Positions 1 to 9,218 are shown, counted from the first letter of the stretch. The stretch is DNA of 64,000 bases from Oscillospiraceae bacterium (GCA_017828975.1 JAGAJN010000005.1:62001-126000); one strand, 5' to 3'. The notes: generated by a model from the letters alone, not told the origin. Numbers and translations are program-made.

Positions 1-987
1 CTTCTCCTCGGAAGTGTCGGTACGCTGCTTTTTCTTGACGGACATAATGTCGTTGGGCTTTAGCTGCAGCTCCTTGTCAAAGTCATCATACTTTACCTTT
101 CCCCTGACAATAAGCGTATTGCCCTTTTTAATGGACATTATCTCTCCGACCTTTTCCTTCAGGTCGATTATTTTCATAGTTATTGAACCCGTGTAATCGG
201 TCAGGGCAATGTTGATGATAAGCTTGTCCCCCGCACGGGTCTCCTTGCTCTCCATCTCAAAAACGTCGCCCCAGACAGTCACAAGCTCATTTTCATTGAC
301 TATATCGCCGATATTCTTAACATCGGGACCGCCTATCTTCCTGCCCTTGATGATAACAGCGTCATCGCACAAAACGGGCAGATCCTTGAAATCCACCGTG
401 ACCGCATCAACAGGCTCGGGAGGCGGCGTGAATGCCTCATCAAGCACGGACGGGGGCGGCGGCGGAGCATCAATAACCGCATTATATGCTTCATTTCTCT
501 GCTTCTCATAATCATCGGGATCAATTTTCAGCTTACCGTCAACGGCGACCTCATAAGTATCGCTGAATTCTTCCTTGATTATAAGGGACAGCTTCTGCTC
601 AAAATTTGCCTTTTTCAGAAGCTCATAACCGCCGTGCTTTATGGTAACGGTTATCTTCTTTCCCTCAATGCTTACCTCTGCATCATCAAGATAGCCGTTT
701 ACAACAGTTATCCGCCTTTTCATCTTCTTGAAAAGCTCGGGGAGATAATCAGCATTGAAGCGGTTTGGCGCATATCGGCAGCGGAGAACAAAATCCTTTA
801 TCGCCAGATTTTTCAGCATTGACCGTTCAAACTCCGCAACATGGTCAGCCTTAACGGGAATATCAAAGGACGCCGTCAGCCAAATGGAAGAAAGGTCCTT
901 GGCATGCTTGATATTCAGTATCTCACCCCTGCCAACGGGCGCAGGTATAGCCTCGGAGTAATCGGAAAACAGCTCTTTTATCAGCAT
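1..987 (-). CDS. polC: DNA polymerase III PolC, N-terminal part (runs off window)
   Basis: N-terminal 329 codons of PolC, the Gram-positive replicative DNA polymerase with built-in 3'-5' exonuclease; the exonuclease, polymerase and PHP parts lie beyond the window edge. The N-terminal domain is followed by a proline-rich linker near residue 174 and an OB-fold from about residue 225 (DVKNIGDIVNENELVTVWG), both typical of PolC. The ATG at 987 lies one base after the ispG stop and has GGGAGAA upstream, so it is the last visible gene of the pyrH operon and is probably translationally coupled to ispG. Family assignment rests on the N-terminal architecture and the classic rseP-ispG-polC gene order. 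Confidence 0.9.
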   Translation of the reverse strand, partial: MLIKELFSDYSEAIPAPVGRGEILNIKHAKDLSSIWLTASFDIPVKADHVAEFERSMLKNLAIKDFVLRCRYAPNRFNADYLPELFKKMKRRITVVNGYLDDAEVSIEGKKITVTIKHGGYELLKKANFEQKLSLIIKEEFSDTYEVAVDGKLKIDPDDYEKQRNEAYNAVIDAPPPPPSVLDEAFTPPPEPVDAVTVDFKDLPVLCDDAVIIKGRKIGGPDVKNIGDIVNENELVTVWGDVFEMESKETRAGDKLIINIALTDYTGSITMKIIDLKEKVGEIMSIKKGNTLIVRGKVKYDDFDKELQLKPNDIMSVKKKQRTDTSEEK

Positions 988-988
988 A

Positions 989-2047
989 TCAACATTTCTC
1001 CCGCAGTTTATTTATTTCGGCAAGAAGCTCGGGAACTATCCTGTCCTCGGGAATTTTGCGGAGCAGCTCCCCCTTTGAAAAGATAACAGCGCAGCCGTCG
1101 CCGCCCGCAATTCCTATGTCAGCGTCCCTTGCCTCACCCGGACCGTTTACCGCACAGCCCATAACAGCGACCTTTATGGGCAGCTCACAGTCTGCAAGCG
1201 CCGCTTCGACCTCGGAAGCCGCCTTTATTAGGTCGATTCTCGTTCTTCCGCAGGTGGGACAGGAAACGATAGTCACACCGCTTCCCCGTCCGACTGCTTT
1301 CAGAATATCCTTAGCCGCCGCTATCTCCCGCACAGGGTCGGCGGTCAGGGAAACTCTTATGGTCTCTCCGATGCCATCGCACAGCAGCGAACCTATTCCC
1401 ACAGCGGATTTTATAAGTCCCATACGCTCCGTTCCCGCTTCGGTAACACCAAGGTGCAGGGGAAAATCCGTCTGCTCCGCAAGCAGCCTGTAAGCGCTTA
1501 TCATTGTGGGAACATCGGAGGATTTTATGGAAATAACAATATCCTCAAAATCATTGTCGGTCAGCATTTTAACGTGACGCAGGGCACTTTTTACCAAGGC
1601 TTCGGCGCATGGTCTTCCGTACTCAGCAAGAATGTCCTTTTCAAGAGAACCGGAGTTTACGCCAATTCTTATGGGGATATTTCTGCTTCTGCAAACGTCC
1701 GCAACAGCCTTTACCTTTTCTGCGCTTCCGATATTCCCGGGGTTTATCCTTATCTTGTCAACCCCCGCCTCCGCAGCAGCCAGAGCTATCTTGTAATCAA
1801 AATGAATATCCGCAACAAGAGGGATATTTACACGCTCTTTAATAGCGGGGATAAGCTTCACCGCCTCCATATCGGGAATGGCAGCACGAACTATCTCACA
1901 GCCCGCCCTTTCAAGCTCCTCCGCCTGACGGACGCTGCCTTCAATATCGTAAGACGGAACGCTCAGCATAGACTGAATGTATATCCTTTCGCCGTCCAGC
2001 AAAAAATTTCCGACCTTGACATTTCTGACCGTTCTCTTATTTTTCAA
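989..2047 (-). CDS. ispG: 4-hydroxy-3-methylbut-2-en-1-yl diphosphate synthase
   Basis: IspG (GcpE) converts MEcPP to HMBPP, the penultimate step of the non-mevalonate isoprenoid pathway, using a [4Fe-4S] cluster. The three expected cluster cysteines are present (SCPTCGRT and VMGCAVNGPGE), as are VADIHFDY and KIRINPGNIG of the TIM barrel. I chose the TTG at 2047 (352 aa) because GGAGG lies eight bases upstream and the protein then starts KNKRTVRNVKVG like its relatives; longer frames extend into rseP. It overlaps the rseP 3' end by 11 bases, and it shares the operon with dxr, an earlier step of the same pathway. Confidence 0.96.
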   Translation of the reverse strand: MKNKRTVRNVKVGNFLLDGERIYIQSMLSVPSYDIEGSVRQAEELERAGCEIVRAAIPDMEAVKLIPAIKERVNIPLVADIHFDYKIALAAAEAGVDKIRINPGNIGSAEKVKAVADVCRSRNIPIRIGVNSGSLEKDILAEYGRPCAEALVKSALRHVKMLTDNDFEDIVISIKSSDVPTMISAYRLLAEQTDFPLHLGVTEAGTERMGLIKSAVGIGSLLCDGIGETIRVSLTADPVREIAAAKDILKAVGRGSGVTIVSCPTCGRTRIDLIKAASEVEAALADCELPIKVAVMGCAVNGPGEARDADIGIAGGDGCAVIFSKGELLRKIPEDRIVPELLAEINKLREKC

Positions 2048-3116
2048 GAAGCATACCTCCGATATAAACCGCCTTTTCCGCATCAGCATCAGACGGCTTG
2101 ACAATACGCAAAATGTCGTTGTATGTGACCGCAAGCATCAGCACCATAAGCAGAGCAAATCCCACGAAATGCACCAGACCCTCACGCTCAGGCGGCACGG
2201 GCTTTCTTCTGATAATCTCCGCAACTATGAACGCAATTCTTCCGCCGTCAAGGGCAGGCAGAGGGAGCAGGTTGAAAATGCCTACGTTCACGGTTATCAG
2301 CATCATGAAATCAAGCAGCTCGGAAACATTGACCGCCGCTGCCTCTCCTATGGCATTGACAATGCCGACAGGTCCCTGGATGTCGTTAAATCCGTACTTT
2401 CCCGAGATCATATCAACTAAGGAAATCCAGATAAGCCTTGCGGTGGAAACGGTTTTTCTAAGCGAATGGGGCAGAAGATTCGCAGCCGTACATTTAACGG
2501 AGGAAACCCTGAAATCAATGTTAATTACCTGCTTTCCCGTTTCCGTGTTCACGCTGAGAGCAAATTCTACATTGTCAAGGTCAATACGCTGCCCGTTTCT
2601 TATGACCTGCATATCAATGACACCGTCCACATCATTTCGCAGCTGGTAGACAATATCATTTGCGGTGAGTATGGATTTGCCGTTTATCCTGACAATTCTG
2701 TCACCGATCTGAAGCCCTGTTGTGCAGCTGACAGCATCTTCGGTAAAATAAACTATCTCATTTGTAACGATCTTTCCGCTGACAACGGTAACAACAGCCG
2801 CCAGAATAAATCCCAGCAAAATATTCATTATCGCACCCGCAGATATGACCAGAAGCCTTTTAACGGGAGATTTTTTGTTAAACGCACCCTCATCATCGCT
2901 GTCCTCACTTTCGCCTTCCATGGAGCAAAATCCGCCCAGCGGCAGCAGTCTGACGGTAAAAAGAGTTTCCTTGCCCTGCTTCTTGAAAATGGCAGGCCCC
3001 ATGCCGATGGCAAACTCGTTTACCTTTACCCCGCAGAGCCTTGCGGCAAAAAAGTGTCCCCCTTCGTGAACAACAACTATTACCCCGAAAACAAGAATAG
3101 CAAGCAGAATTTTCAT
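2037..3116 (-). CDS. rseP: RIP metalloprotease RseP, site-2 protease family
   Basis: Membrane-embedded zinc protease of the S2P/RseP (RasP) family, which cleaves transmembrane segments such as anti-sigma factors and signal-peptide remnants. The first membrane helix carries the zinc motif HEGGH (residues 17-21); a PDZ domain follows (GLQIGDRIVRINGKS), and the third zinc ligand lies in LLPLPALDGGR. The 359-aa length is normal. The ATG at 3116 has GGAGG six bases upstream and follows the dxr stop by one base, indicating coupling. The physiological substrate cannot be read from the sequence. Confidence 0.95.
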   Translation of the reverse strand: MKILLAILVFGVIVVVHEGGHFFAARLCGVKVNEFAIGMGPAIFKKQGKETLFTVRLLPLGGFCSMEGESEDSDDEGAFNKKSPVKRLLVISAGAIMNILLGFILAAVVTVVSGKIVTNEIVYFTEDAVSCTTGLQIGDRIVRINGKSILTANDIVYQLRNDVDGVIDMQVIRNGQRIDLDNVEFALSVNTETGKQVINIDFRVSSVKCTAANLLPHSLRKTVSTARLIWISLVDMISGKYGFNDIQGPVGIVNAIGEAAAVNVSELLDFMMLITVNVGIFNLLPLPALDGGRIAFIVAEIIRRKPVPPEREGLVHFVGFALLMVLMLAVTYNDILRIVKPSDADAEKAVYIGGMLLEK

Positions 3117-3117
3117 C

Positions 3118-4269
3118 TTATTCCTCCGATAATACGTTTGAGATAACATATTCTCTTGCGGCTTTGTCAGCAGCAAGAATATCATTGACGCTGTTTATTT
3201 CGGAATGTGACAGCGTTTCAAATGCGCCTCTCACAAGGCTTCCGATTTTCAGAAACGGTATTTTTCCCTCAAGAAAAAGTCCCACAGCAGCTTCGTTTGC
3301 GCCGTTTACCGCAGCACAGGCAGTCCCGCCCGCCTTGGAAGCGTCAATGCAGGTTTTCAGGCACTCGAATGTTTCGTAATCGGGCTTTGCAAAAGAAAGC
3401 GTCCCATAATCGGTCAGGGACAGCCTTTTTACGTTACATTCCAGCCTTTCGGGATATAAAAGCGCATACTGAATGGGAATCTTCATATCCGGAACGCCCA
3501 TCTGCGCAATTACCGAGTTGTCCTCATATTCGACCGCCGAATGGATAACGCTTTCACGGTGAACAACTATCTGTATCTGCTCCGGCGACAGGTCAAAAAG
3601 CCACCTTGCTTCGATAAACTCCAGACCTTTGTTCATAAGCGTTGAACTGTCAACGGTTATCTTGCTGCCCATTGACCAATTCGGGTGACAAAGTGCCTCG
3701 GCTGCGGAAACATTTTCAAGCTCTTTTCTCGTTTTTCCGAAAAAAGGTCCGCCCGAAGCCGTGAGGATAATGCTTTTCAGCTGCGACCGCTTGTTGCCCT
3801 GCAAGCACTGGAAAATAGCGGAATGTTCGCTGTCCACGGGATATATTTTTACGCCCCGCTTCTCGGCAAGGGACATAACAAGCTCTCCGCCTGCCACCAG
3901 CGTTTCCTTGTTTGCAAGGGCAATATCCGTGCCCTTTTCGATGGCAGTCAGCGTCGGAAGCAAGCCGACCATTCCCACAACGGAATTGACCATAATATCA
4001 ACGCCATCCAGAGCTGCTATCTCGTTCAGACCGTCACCGCCTGTAAGAATACGGATATTTTTCCCCGAAAGCAGCGTTTTCAGCTCCGAATATCTGCTTT
4101 CATCGTAAATGCAGACGGTATCCGCACCGAACTCTATTGCCTGTTCTGCCAGAAGTCCGGTATTTTTCAGAGCGGCAAGAGCCTTGATCTTAATACTGTA
4201 TTTTCTGCAAACATCGCAGGTCTGCGTACCTATGGAACCTGTTGAACCCAAAAGCGAGATCGTTTTCAT
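3118..4269 (-). CDS. dxr: 1-deoxy-D-xylulose 5-phosphate reductoisomerase
   Basis: Dxr reduces and rearranges DXP to MEP with NADPH, the committed step of the MEP isoprenoid pathway and the fosmidomycin target. The 383-aa protein starts with the NADPH-binding GSTGSIGTQT, and the metal and substrate residues lie in PVDSEHSAIFQCL, TASGGPF and NPNWSMG-like CHPNWSMGSKITVDSSTLMNKG. The start has GGAGG. It sits upstream of rseP and ispG and downstream of cdsA, separated from cdsA by a perfect inverted repeat. Confidence 0.97.
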   Translation of the reverse strand: MKTISLLGSTGSIGTQTCDVCRKYSIKIKALAALKNTGLLAEQAIEFGADTVCIYDESRYSELKTLLSGKNIRILTGGDGLNEIAALDGVDIMVNSVVGMVGLLPTLTAIEKGTDIALANKETLVAGGELVMSLAEKRGVKIYPVDSEHSAIFQCLQGNKRSQLKSIILTASGGPFFGKTRKELENVSAAEALCHPNWSMGSKITVDSSTLMNKGLEFIEARWLFDLSPEQIQIVVHRESVIHSAVEYEDNSVIAQMGVPDMKIPIQYALLYPERLECNVKRLSLTDYGTLSFAKPDYETFECLKTCIDASKAGGTACAAVNGANEAAVGLFLEGKIPFLKIGSLVRGAFETLSHSEINSVNDILAADKAAREYVISNVLSEE

Positions 4270-4292
4270 TCTATACCTCCATACAAACGCAA

Positions 4293-4332
4293 CTGCAAGG
4301 TAATGCCACGATCATGCGGCATTACCTTGCAG
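4293..4332. repeat. perfect 15-bp inverted repeat between cdsA and dxr
   Basis: Arms 4293-4307 (CTGCAAGGTAATGCC) and 4318-4332 are exact reverse complements with a 10-nt loop. It occupies the only sizeable gap inside the pyrH-polC operon. There is no U-run, so it is not a typical terminator; it could be an mRNA processing or stability hairpin or a protein site. Confidence 0.75.
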
Positions 4333-4389
4333 AACGGAAATATCCGAAAACGGCGGACATTCCCTTTAGCTTCAGCCAACATTCGGTCA

Positions 4390-5238
4390 TCAGCCGAAGA
4401 TCGGCAGAAATTTCAGAACTATCGCCAAAAACGGAGCAACGAAAAGCACGCTGTCAAATCTGTCCAGCATACCGCCGTGACCCGGCATAAGCTTTCCGAA
4501 ATCCTTGATACCTGTCTGACGCTTTACGAGTGAAGCGGACAGGTCGCCCAGCATACCCAGTACAGCGCATACCATTCCCACAACAGCGAGAACGATGTAA
4601 TTCACACTGAAATCCGGAGCGCCCATAGAAAGCTGCACCATACGATAAAAATATGCGTAAATAGCGAAAATAATACCCGTTGTCACAACTCCGCCTATTG
4701 CACCCTCGACCGTTTTTTTCGGCGAAATATCGGGGCAAAGCTTGTGCTTTCCGATAGCACTTCCCACAAAATACGCACCTGCGTCGCCCAGCCATGCTCC
4801 TGCCAGAACCAGAACAACATAGCATACACCGTGAACATCGCTGTAATCCTTGACAGTCCCGATACATGAGATCGAACCGTTTACAAGGACCGCCGACGCC
4901 GCCATAACGCAAAGCTTATCGAACGGAATCCTCTTTTTGTCAATAACAAACAGCGCAAACAGCGCAAATACGCATAAAATGCTAAGTAAATATCTCCAGA
5001 ACCTGTCAAAGTCCATAAGCGTTTCAAAGCCAAGAAACAGGTGAACACATACCGTATAAAGATAACAGGTGATACATTCGCTCTTATACTCCCTGCAGTC
5101 CTCAGCACTGAAAAGCTCGTGAATTATAAACATACTTATAATTGCCAGAACAATGTAAAAAAACATGGTGTCGGACAGGAACAGCACGCCTATTCCGACC
5201 GCAATTCCCACAGCGGCAGTGATCAATCTGACAGCCAT
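4390..5238 (-). CDS. cdsA: Phosphatidate cytidylyltransferase
   Basis: CDP-diglyceride synthase: makes CDP-diacylglycerol from CTP and phosphatidic acid for phospholipid synthesis. It is an integral membrane protein of 282 aa with about eight hydrophobic segments. The C-terminal family signature is complete, from SASLVKRQTGIKDFGK to HGGMLDRFD near residues 240-270. The ATG is three bases from the uppS stop with GGAGG in front. The conserved uppS-cdsA-dxr order supports the call. Confidence 0.96.
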   Translation of the reverse strand: MAVRLITAAVGIAVGIGVLFLSDTMFFYIVLAIISMFIIHELFSAEDCREYKSECITCYLYTVCVHLFLGFETLMDFDRFWRYLLSILCVFALFALFVIDKKRIPFDKLCVMAASAVLVNGSISCIGTVKDYSDVHGVCYVVLVLAGAWLGDAGAYFVGSAIGKHKLCPDISPKKTVEGAIGGVVTTGIIFAIYAYFYRMVQLSMGAPDFSVNYIVLAVVGMVCAVLGMLGDLSASLVKRQTGIKDFGKLMPGHGGMLDRFDSVLFVAPFLAIVLKFLPIFG

Positions 5239-5241
5239 ATA

Positions 5242-5952
5242 TCATACTCCTCCAAATCTTCTGCCTCTATGTGCAAATTCTTCCAGAGCCTTGTCAAGCT
5301 CCTTTGCGGTGAAATCGGGCCATAGTACGTCCGTAAAATACAGTTCGGAATACGCAGACTGCCATGTAAGGAAGTTGGAAAGACGCATCTCCCCGCCGGG
5401 ACGGATTATCATATCCGGGTCGGGAATGCCGCCCGTGTATATCAGCGACGAAATAAGGCTCTCATCTATCTGTTCTGGGGTAATGCTCCTGTCCCTGACA
5501 AGTGCGGCAGCCCGTGCAGCGGCTCTCACAATATCGTCCCGACCGCCGTAATTCATAGCCATAATAACGGTCATAGCGTCGAAATTCTCGGACTTTTTCT
5601 CCAGCTCCTCCATCTTAAGACGAAGCTTTTCGGGAAAACGGGATTTATCTCCGATAAAAATAAGCCGCACATTGTCCTTTGCATACTGTTCAGCCGTACC
5701 GAGATACTGCTCAAACAGCTTCATCAGGGCGTTCACTTCATCTGCGGGACGCTTCCAGTTTTCCGTGGAAAATGCGTAGTAGGTCACATACTTTATTCCG
5801 ATCTTCCTGCAATACTTTGTGATGCGGTTGAAAACCTCCGCACCCTCCTTATGACCTGCCGCCCTGGGAAGTCCCCTGCTCTGCGCCCATCTTCCGTTGC
5901 CGTCCATGATTATTCCGATATGGACGGGCAGCTTTTCGCTGTCAATAGCCAA
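5242..5952 (-). CDS. uppS: Isoprenyl transferase (undecaprenyl diphosphate synthase)
   Basis: Cis-prenyltransferase that condenses isopentenyl diphosphate into the C55 carrier lipid for peptidoglycan and wall polymers. The catalytic Asp lies in IGIIMDGNGRWAQ near residues 12-24; the downstream signatures YVTYYAFSTENWKRP and IRPGGEMRLSNFLTWQSAYSELYF are intact. The length (236 aa) is typical. The start is TTG at 5952 with AAAGGTGAT upstream. It uses the product of the pathway encoded by dxr and ispG in the same operon. Confidence 0.96.
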   Translation of the reverse strand: MAIDSEKLPVHIGIIMDGNGRWAQSRGLPRAAGHKEGAEVFNRITKYCRKIGIKYVTYYAFSTENWKRPADEVNALMKLFEQYLGTAEQYAKDNVRLIFIGDKSRFPEKLRLKMEELEKKSENFDAMTVIMAMNYGGRDDIVRAAARAAALVRDRSITPEQIDESLISSLIYTGGIPDPDMIIRPGGEMRLSNFLTWQSAYSELYFTDVLWPDFTAKELDKALEEFAHRGRRFGGV

Positions 5953-5985
5953 GCAAAATCACCTTTTCATCAGATTTATGATATG

Positions 5986-6540
5986 TCAGATAGACATAAT
6001 TTCCTTTTCCTTTTCGGCAACTGCCTTGTCTATCTCAGCAACAAACTTGTCGGTGAGATTCTGAACGTCCTTCTCGCAGTTCTTGAGATCGTCCTCGGTG
6101 ATCTCGGAATTCTTCTTCATGGTCTTGAACTTTTCCATAGTATCACGTCTTACGGAACGGATAGTTACCTTGCCCTCCTCGCCCATCTTCTTTATCTGCT
6201 TAACAAGCTCCTTACGTCTTTCCTCAGTAAGCTGAGGGAACACAAGGCGAAGGACCTTTCCGTCATTTGTGGGGTTGATGCCGATCTCTGAGGTCTGGAT
6301 AGCCTTTTCAATAGGCTTTAATGCGCCTGCGTCCCAGGGCTGGATAACGAGAACTCTTGCCTCGCTGACTGAAATAGCTGCCAGCTGATTTACGGGAGTA
6401 GGTGCTCCGTAATAGTCAACGAAAACCTTATCGAGAACAGCGGGGTTTGCTCTGCCCGCTCTGATAGTTGTAAACTCGTGCTCCAAACTCTTGATGCACT
6501 TTTCCATTTTTGCCTTAGCTGTATTCATCTGCTCTTTCAT
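5986..6540 (-). CDS. frr: Ribosome recycling factor
   Basis: RRF, which with EF-G splits post-termination ribosomes. The 184-aa protein has the expected arrangement: N-terminal helix, the FTTIRAGRANPAVLDKVFVDYYG signature region (residues about 23-45), beta domain with VIQPWD, and C-terminal helices with RRDTMEKFK. AAAGGA precedes the ATG. It is placed between pyrH and uppS, the usual Gram-positive order. Confidence 0.97.
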   Translation of the reverse strand: MKEQMNTAKAKMEKCIKSLEHEFTTIRAGRANPAVLDKVFVDYYGAPTPVNQLAAISVSEARVLVIQPWDAGALKPIEKAIQTSEIGINPTNDGKVLRLVFPQLTEERRKELVKQIKKMGEEGKVTIRSVRRDTMEKFKTMKKNSEITEDDLKNCEKDVQNLTDKFVAEIDKAVAEKEKEIMSI

Positions 6541-6560
6541 AATATAAAATTCCTTTCGTG

Positions 6561-7274
6561 TTAATCTTCGTCGGATACGATGGTTCCTACGGGAACGCCC
6601 ATGCAGGCGTCATAAATATTGTCGGGTCTGCTGAGGTCGAAAACGAGTATGGGAAGATGATTATCCTTGCACATGGAAGCAGCTGTGCTGTCCATAACCG
6701 CCAGATTTCTCACAAGTATCTCGTTGAAGCTGAGCTTGTCGAACTTGACAGCGTCATCATACTTGTTGGGGTCCTTATCGTAAACGCCGTCAACCATAGT
6801 AGCCTTCAGCACAATGTCCGCTTCGATCTCGGCAGCTCTGAGAGTTGAAGCCGTATCGGTGGAAAAGAAGGGATTTCCCGTGCCGCATCCGAAGATGACG
6901 ACTCTGCCCTTTTCCATATGACGGACAGCCTTGTTGCGGATATAAGGCTCTGCGACCTGATGCATTGCAATAGCGGTCTGAACTCTTACGTCCATTCCCA
7001 GAGATTCAAGCACATCGGCAACCGCCAGCGCATTCATAGTTGTGGCAAGCATACCGATATGGTCTGCTCTTGTTCTGTCCATAGCACCGCTGGAACGGCC
7101 TCTCCAGAAGTTTCCGCCGCCAACGACGATACCCATCTGAACTCCTGCATCTGCACACTTTTTAATGCTCTTGCCTATCTCGGTGATAACAGAATAATCA
7201 AGACCTGTTTTCTTGTCACCTGCCAGCGCCTCGCCGCTGAGTTTAAGAAGGACTCTGTGATATTTAGGTTCCAT
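6561..7274 (-). CDS. pyrH: Uridylate kinase
   Basis: UMP kinase of the amino-acid kinase fold, which phosphorylates UMP to UDP. Visible motifs are [11 protein letters not shown] at the N-terminus, [11 protein letters not shown] near residue 55, and the uridine-binding [14 protein letters not shown]. The ATG at 7274 (237 aa) is preferred because GAGGTG lies upstream and [17 protein letters not shown] matches the family start; the longer in-frame start lacks a Shine-Dalgarno. It is first in the operon and has its own promoter; rpsB and tsf, which often precede it, are absent here. Confidence 0.96.
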   Translation of the reverse strand: MEPKYHRVLLKLSGEALAGDKKTGLDYSVITEIGKSIKKCADAGVQMGIVVGGGNFWRGRSSGAMDRTRADHIGMLATTMNALAVADVLESLGMDVRVQTAIAMHQVAEPYIRNKAVRHMEKGRVVIFGCGTGNPFFSTDTASTLRAAEIEADIVLKATMVDGVYDKDPNKYDDAVKFDKLSFNEILVRNLAVMDSTAASMCKDNHLPILVFDLSRPDNIYDACMGVPVGTIVSDED

Positions 7275-7349
7275 AATAGCACCTCGCAAAATTCTCAAAA
7301 TAATTTGATGACTGCTCTGCTTCTGATACAGAGCATATGCCTATGTTAT

Positions 7350-7378
7350 ATTTTACTATACTTTCCCCAATATGTAAA
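7350..7378 (-). promoter_or_regulatory. SigA-type promoter of the pyrH-polC operon
   Basis: On the minus strand TTTACA (7373-7378), a 17-base spacer and TAAAAT (7350-7355), about 70 bases upstream of the pyrH start. No other gene lies between it and pyrH. Confidence 0.7.
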
Positions 7379-7442
7379 GAGTTTTTCAAAAAAAGTTACA
7401 AAAAAATAAAACGATTTCTCTCGTGTACCCATAAACGCAAAA

Positions 7443-7474
7443 TCGGGGCATACTCAAATTTGAATATGCCCCGA
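7443..7474 (-). terminator. hairpin downstream of the lipoprotein gene
   Basis: TCGGGGCATA (7443-7452) pairs with TATGCCCCGA (7465-7474), and the interior is also nearly self-complementary. On the minus strand the stem is followed by TTTT. It ends the SGNH hydrolase-lipoprotein unit before the pyrH promoter. Confidence 0.75.
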
Positions 7475-7492
7475 AAAATCAATATTCACAAA

Positions 7493-8008
7493 TCAGCCGA
7501 TAAACTCCTTGATAATGCTCTCAGCCTTGCCGCTGTCGGGCGTAACTGCATAGTAAACGTAGTTCCCGCTGACACCGCAGACAGCCTTGCCAAGCTTCTC
7601 AAATTCGTCGGGATTATAGTCCTCGAAATCGACCTTTCTCTTGTCCAGACGCTCTGTAATAAGTGTTTTCAGTGCCTCACAGTCTGCATCGGACTTCATT
7701 CTGAAAACACCCACCTCATCGGCAAATCCGCCCGAACCGCAGATAAACATCGAAAAGCTCTCGACCTTCTCCAGGTCAACATCAAGGTACATTTCAATTC
7801 TGTCTGACTGCACCTCCGCAAGCGAGGACATCTCGATATCTGCGATGATCTTCGCAGTAATTTCCGAAGGCTCGGCAGCATTTTCGGACGCAGACACAGC
7901 AGCCGTATCGGCAGAAGCATCTCCCGTATCAACAGTCGGCTCGGAACAAGCAGCCAGCGACATTGCCGCAGCCAATGCCAAGGCAGAAAAAGCAAATTTT
8001 CTCTTCAT
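7493..8008 (-). CDS. Lipoprotein, DUF4358-like
   Basis: A 171-aa secreted lipoprotein: signal peptide MKRKFAFSALALAAAMSLAAC with lipobox SLAAC at about residues 17-21, an acidic Ala/Ser/Thr linker, then a compact domain (IADIEMSSLAEVQSDRIEMY onward, ending SGKAESIIKEFIG). This layout resembles the DUF4358 lipoproteins common in Ruminococcus and Lachnospiraceae, whose function is unknown. It lies 26 bases downstream of the SGNH hydrolase gene with no terminator between, so the two are probably cotranscribed and both act at the cell surface. Confidence 0.8.
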   Translation of the reverse strand: MKRKFAFSALALAAAMSLAACSEPTVDTGDASADTAAVSASENAAEPSEITAKIIADIEMSSLAEVQSDRIEMYLDVDLEKVESFSMFICGSGGFADEVGVFRMKSDADCEALKTLITERLDKRKVDFEDYNPDEFEKLGKAVCGVSGNYVYYAVTPDSGKAESIIKEFIG

Positions 8009-8034
8009 TTTAACTCTCTCTTTTCCATTTTATA

Positions 8035-8880
8035 TTAATCTACTGTATGAGTCAGCAGATAATCAAGCATAATATCATAGGTGCTCTTCTTGAAGTGCAT
8101 ACCGTCGCCGTCGGAGCGTTCGGAGGCAAGCTTTCCGTCATTGCCCTTAAGACCGGTGTTCAGGTCAACAAAATATACGCCCTTATTGTCTGCAAGCTTT
8201 AAAAGCTCGGAGTTGTATGCGTCAATATCAGAATTGAGTATGGGCGAATTGGTATCTATCTCCTTATTTGCCGTAACAGGCGGAATGGAAATGATATAAA
8301 TCGCCGCTTCGGGCAACGCCTCCTTGACGGAATCAATGAAAATGCCGTACTCGGAGATCATGCTTTCATTTGTCAGCCACGATATGCCGTTGCTGCCCAG
8401 CATGATATAAACATTCTTTGGATTATTCTTTTTTAGAGCCTCCAGCGCTGTCATTTCTCCGTCGGGAGTGGTAACGGTCGCAGTATTTATCTTGGAAATG
8501 TTCATGCCGATATTGGCAAGAACATTTTTCTCGGGGAGAATACCATAGCTTGAAAGACCGACTGTAATAGAATCTCCCACGAAATTACATTCGTTGATAA
8601 GATAAGAAAGTCCCTTCGGCTCACTCTCGGGCACGGGATTTACAAGCTTTTCCTCGGGAGGCTCGGTTTCCGAAACCGTCAGCGCCTCGGTCTGTACAGT
8701 TGTTTCCTCGGGTGTCGGAAGCTGTTCGCTCTCAACTATTTCTCCCGAAGCCGAAAGGCTGTCCTCGGGAATCTGACCATTTTTCATATAGATGAAAAAG
8801 CAGACCGCAAAACTCAGAAAAATCAGAAAGAACACCAGCCCGATACTGAATCTCGGACGTCTTTTTTCCTGTCCTCTCAT
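8035..8880 (-). CDS. Membrane-anchored SGNH/GDSL hydrolase
   Basis: Short cytoplasmic KRRPRF segment, one N-terminal membrane helix (about residues 14-33), a Thr/Glu/Pro-rich linker, then an extracellular SGNH esterase domain. Catalytic blocks are visible: NFVGDSIT (nucleophile Ser), GMN, LGSNG and DGMHF (Asp/His). Such enzymes often deacetylate cell-surface glycans, but the substrate is not visible here. I prefer the ATG at 8880 (AAGGAT seven bases upstream); an in-frame ATG at 8889 is possible. It is first in a two-gene unit with the lipoprotein. Confidence 0.85.
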   Translation of the reverse strand: MRGQEKRRPRFSIGLVFFLIFLSFAVCFFIYMKNGQIPEDSLSASGEIVESEQLPTPEETTVQTEALTVSETEPPEEKLVNPVPESEPKGLSYLINECNFVGDSITVGLSSYGILPEKNVLANIGMNISKINTATVTTPDGEMTALEALKKNNPKNVYIMLGSNGISWLTNESMISEYGIFIDSVKEALPEAAIYIISIPPVTANKEIDTNSPILNSDIDAYNSELLKLADNKGVYFVDLNTGLKGNDGKLASERSDGDGMHFKKSTYDIMLDYLLTHTVD

Positions 8881-8936
8881 ACCCACCATCCTTAAATCCT
8901 GAAATCACAGGAACAACTTTTTCCCTGCTGTTTTCT

Positions 8937-8965
8937 ATTATAATACAAAACTTTTCAAAATGCAA
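8937..8965 (-). promoter_or_regulatory. promoter of the SGNH hydrolase-lipoprotein operon
   Basis: Minus strand TTGCAT (8960-8965), 17-base spacer, TATAAT (8937-8942), about 55 bases upstream of the start. Confidence 0.7.
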
Positions 8966-9189
8966 CAATATATTCAGATTTTAATAATTGACATCGTTTT
9001 GTAATAATTAAGCAGGCTGCCATGCTTCACTCCTTTGGTGAAATTATCCAAATCGTCCCGCTGCGGATAGTTTGTTTTCTTCGTCCTGTACTATTTTATA
9101 TAGTATCAGCCACTCTATTCAATGCGATTTCTGCTAAAAAAATCCGAAAAGACAGCGCAAAATTTTATATATAAATGGAAATAATGTTA
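8966..9189. other. non-coding stretch between divergent promoters
   Basis: The 385-base gap 8890-9274 separates divergent genes. Its ends hold the two promoters listed separately; the middle is AT-rich with a short self-complementary patch near 9023-9040 (TTCAC...GGTGAA). I see no open frame with a ribosome binding site, no RNA family I recognise and no terminator. Confidence 0.5.
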
Positions 9190-9218
9190 TTGCAAAAGCA
9201 TTTAATATAGTGTATAAT
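9190..9218 (+). promoter_or_regulatory. promoter of the asnB operon
   Basis: TTGCAA (9190-9195), 17-base spacer, TATAAT (9213-9218). The asnB ATG is at 9275 with GGGAGG at 9258-9263. Confidence 0.8.
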
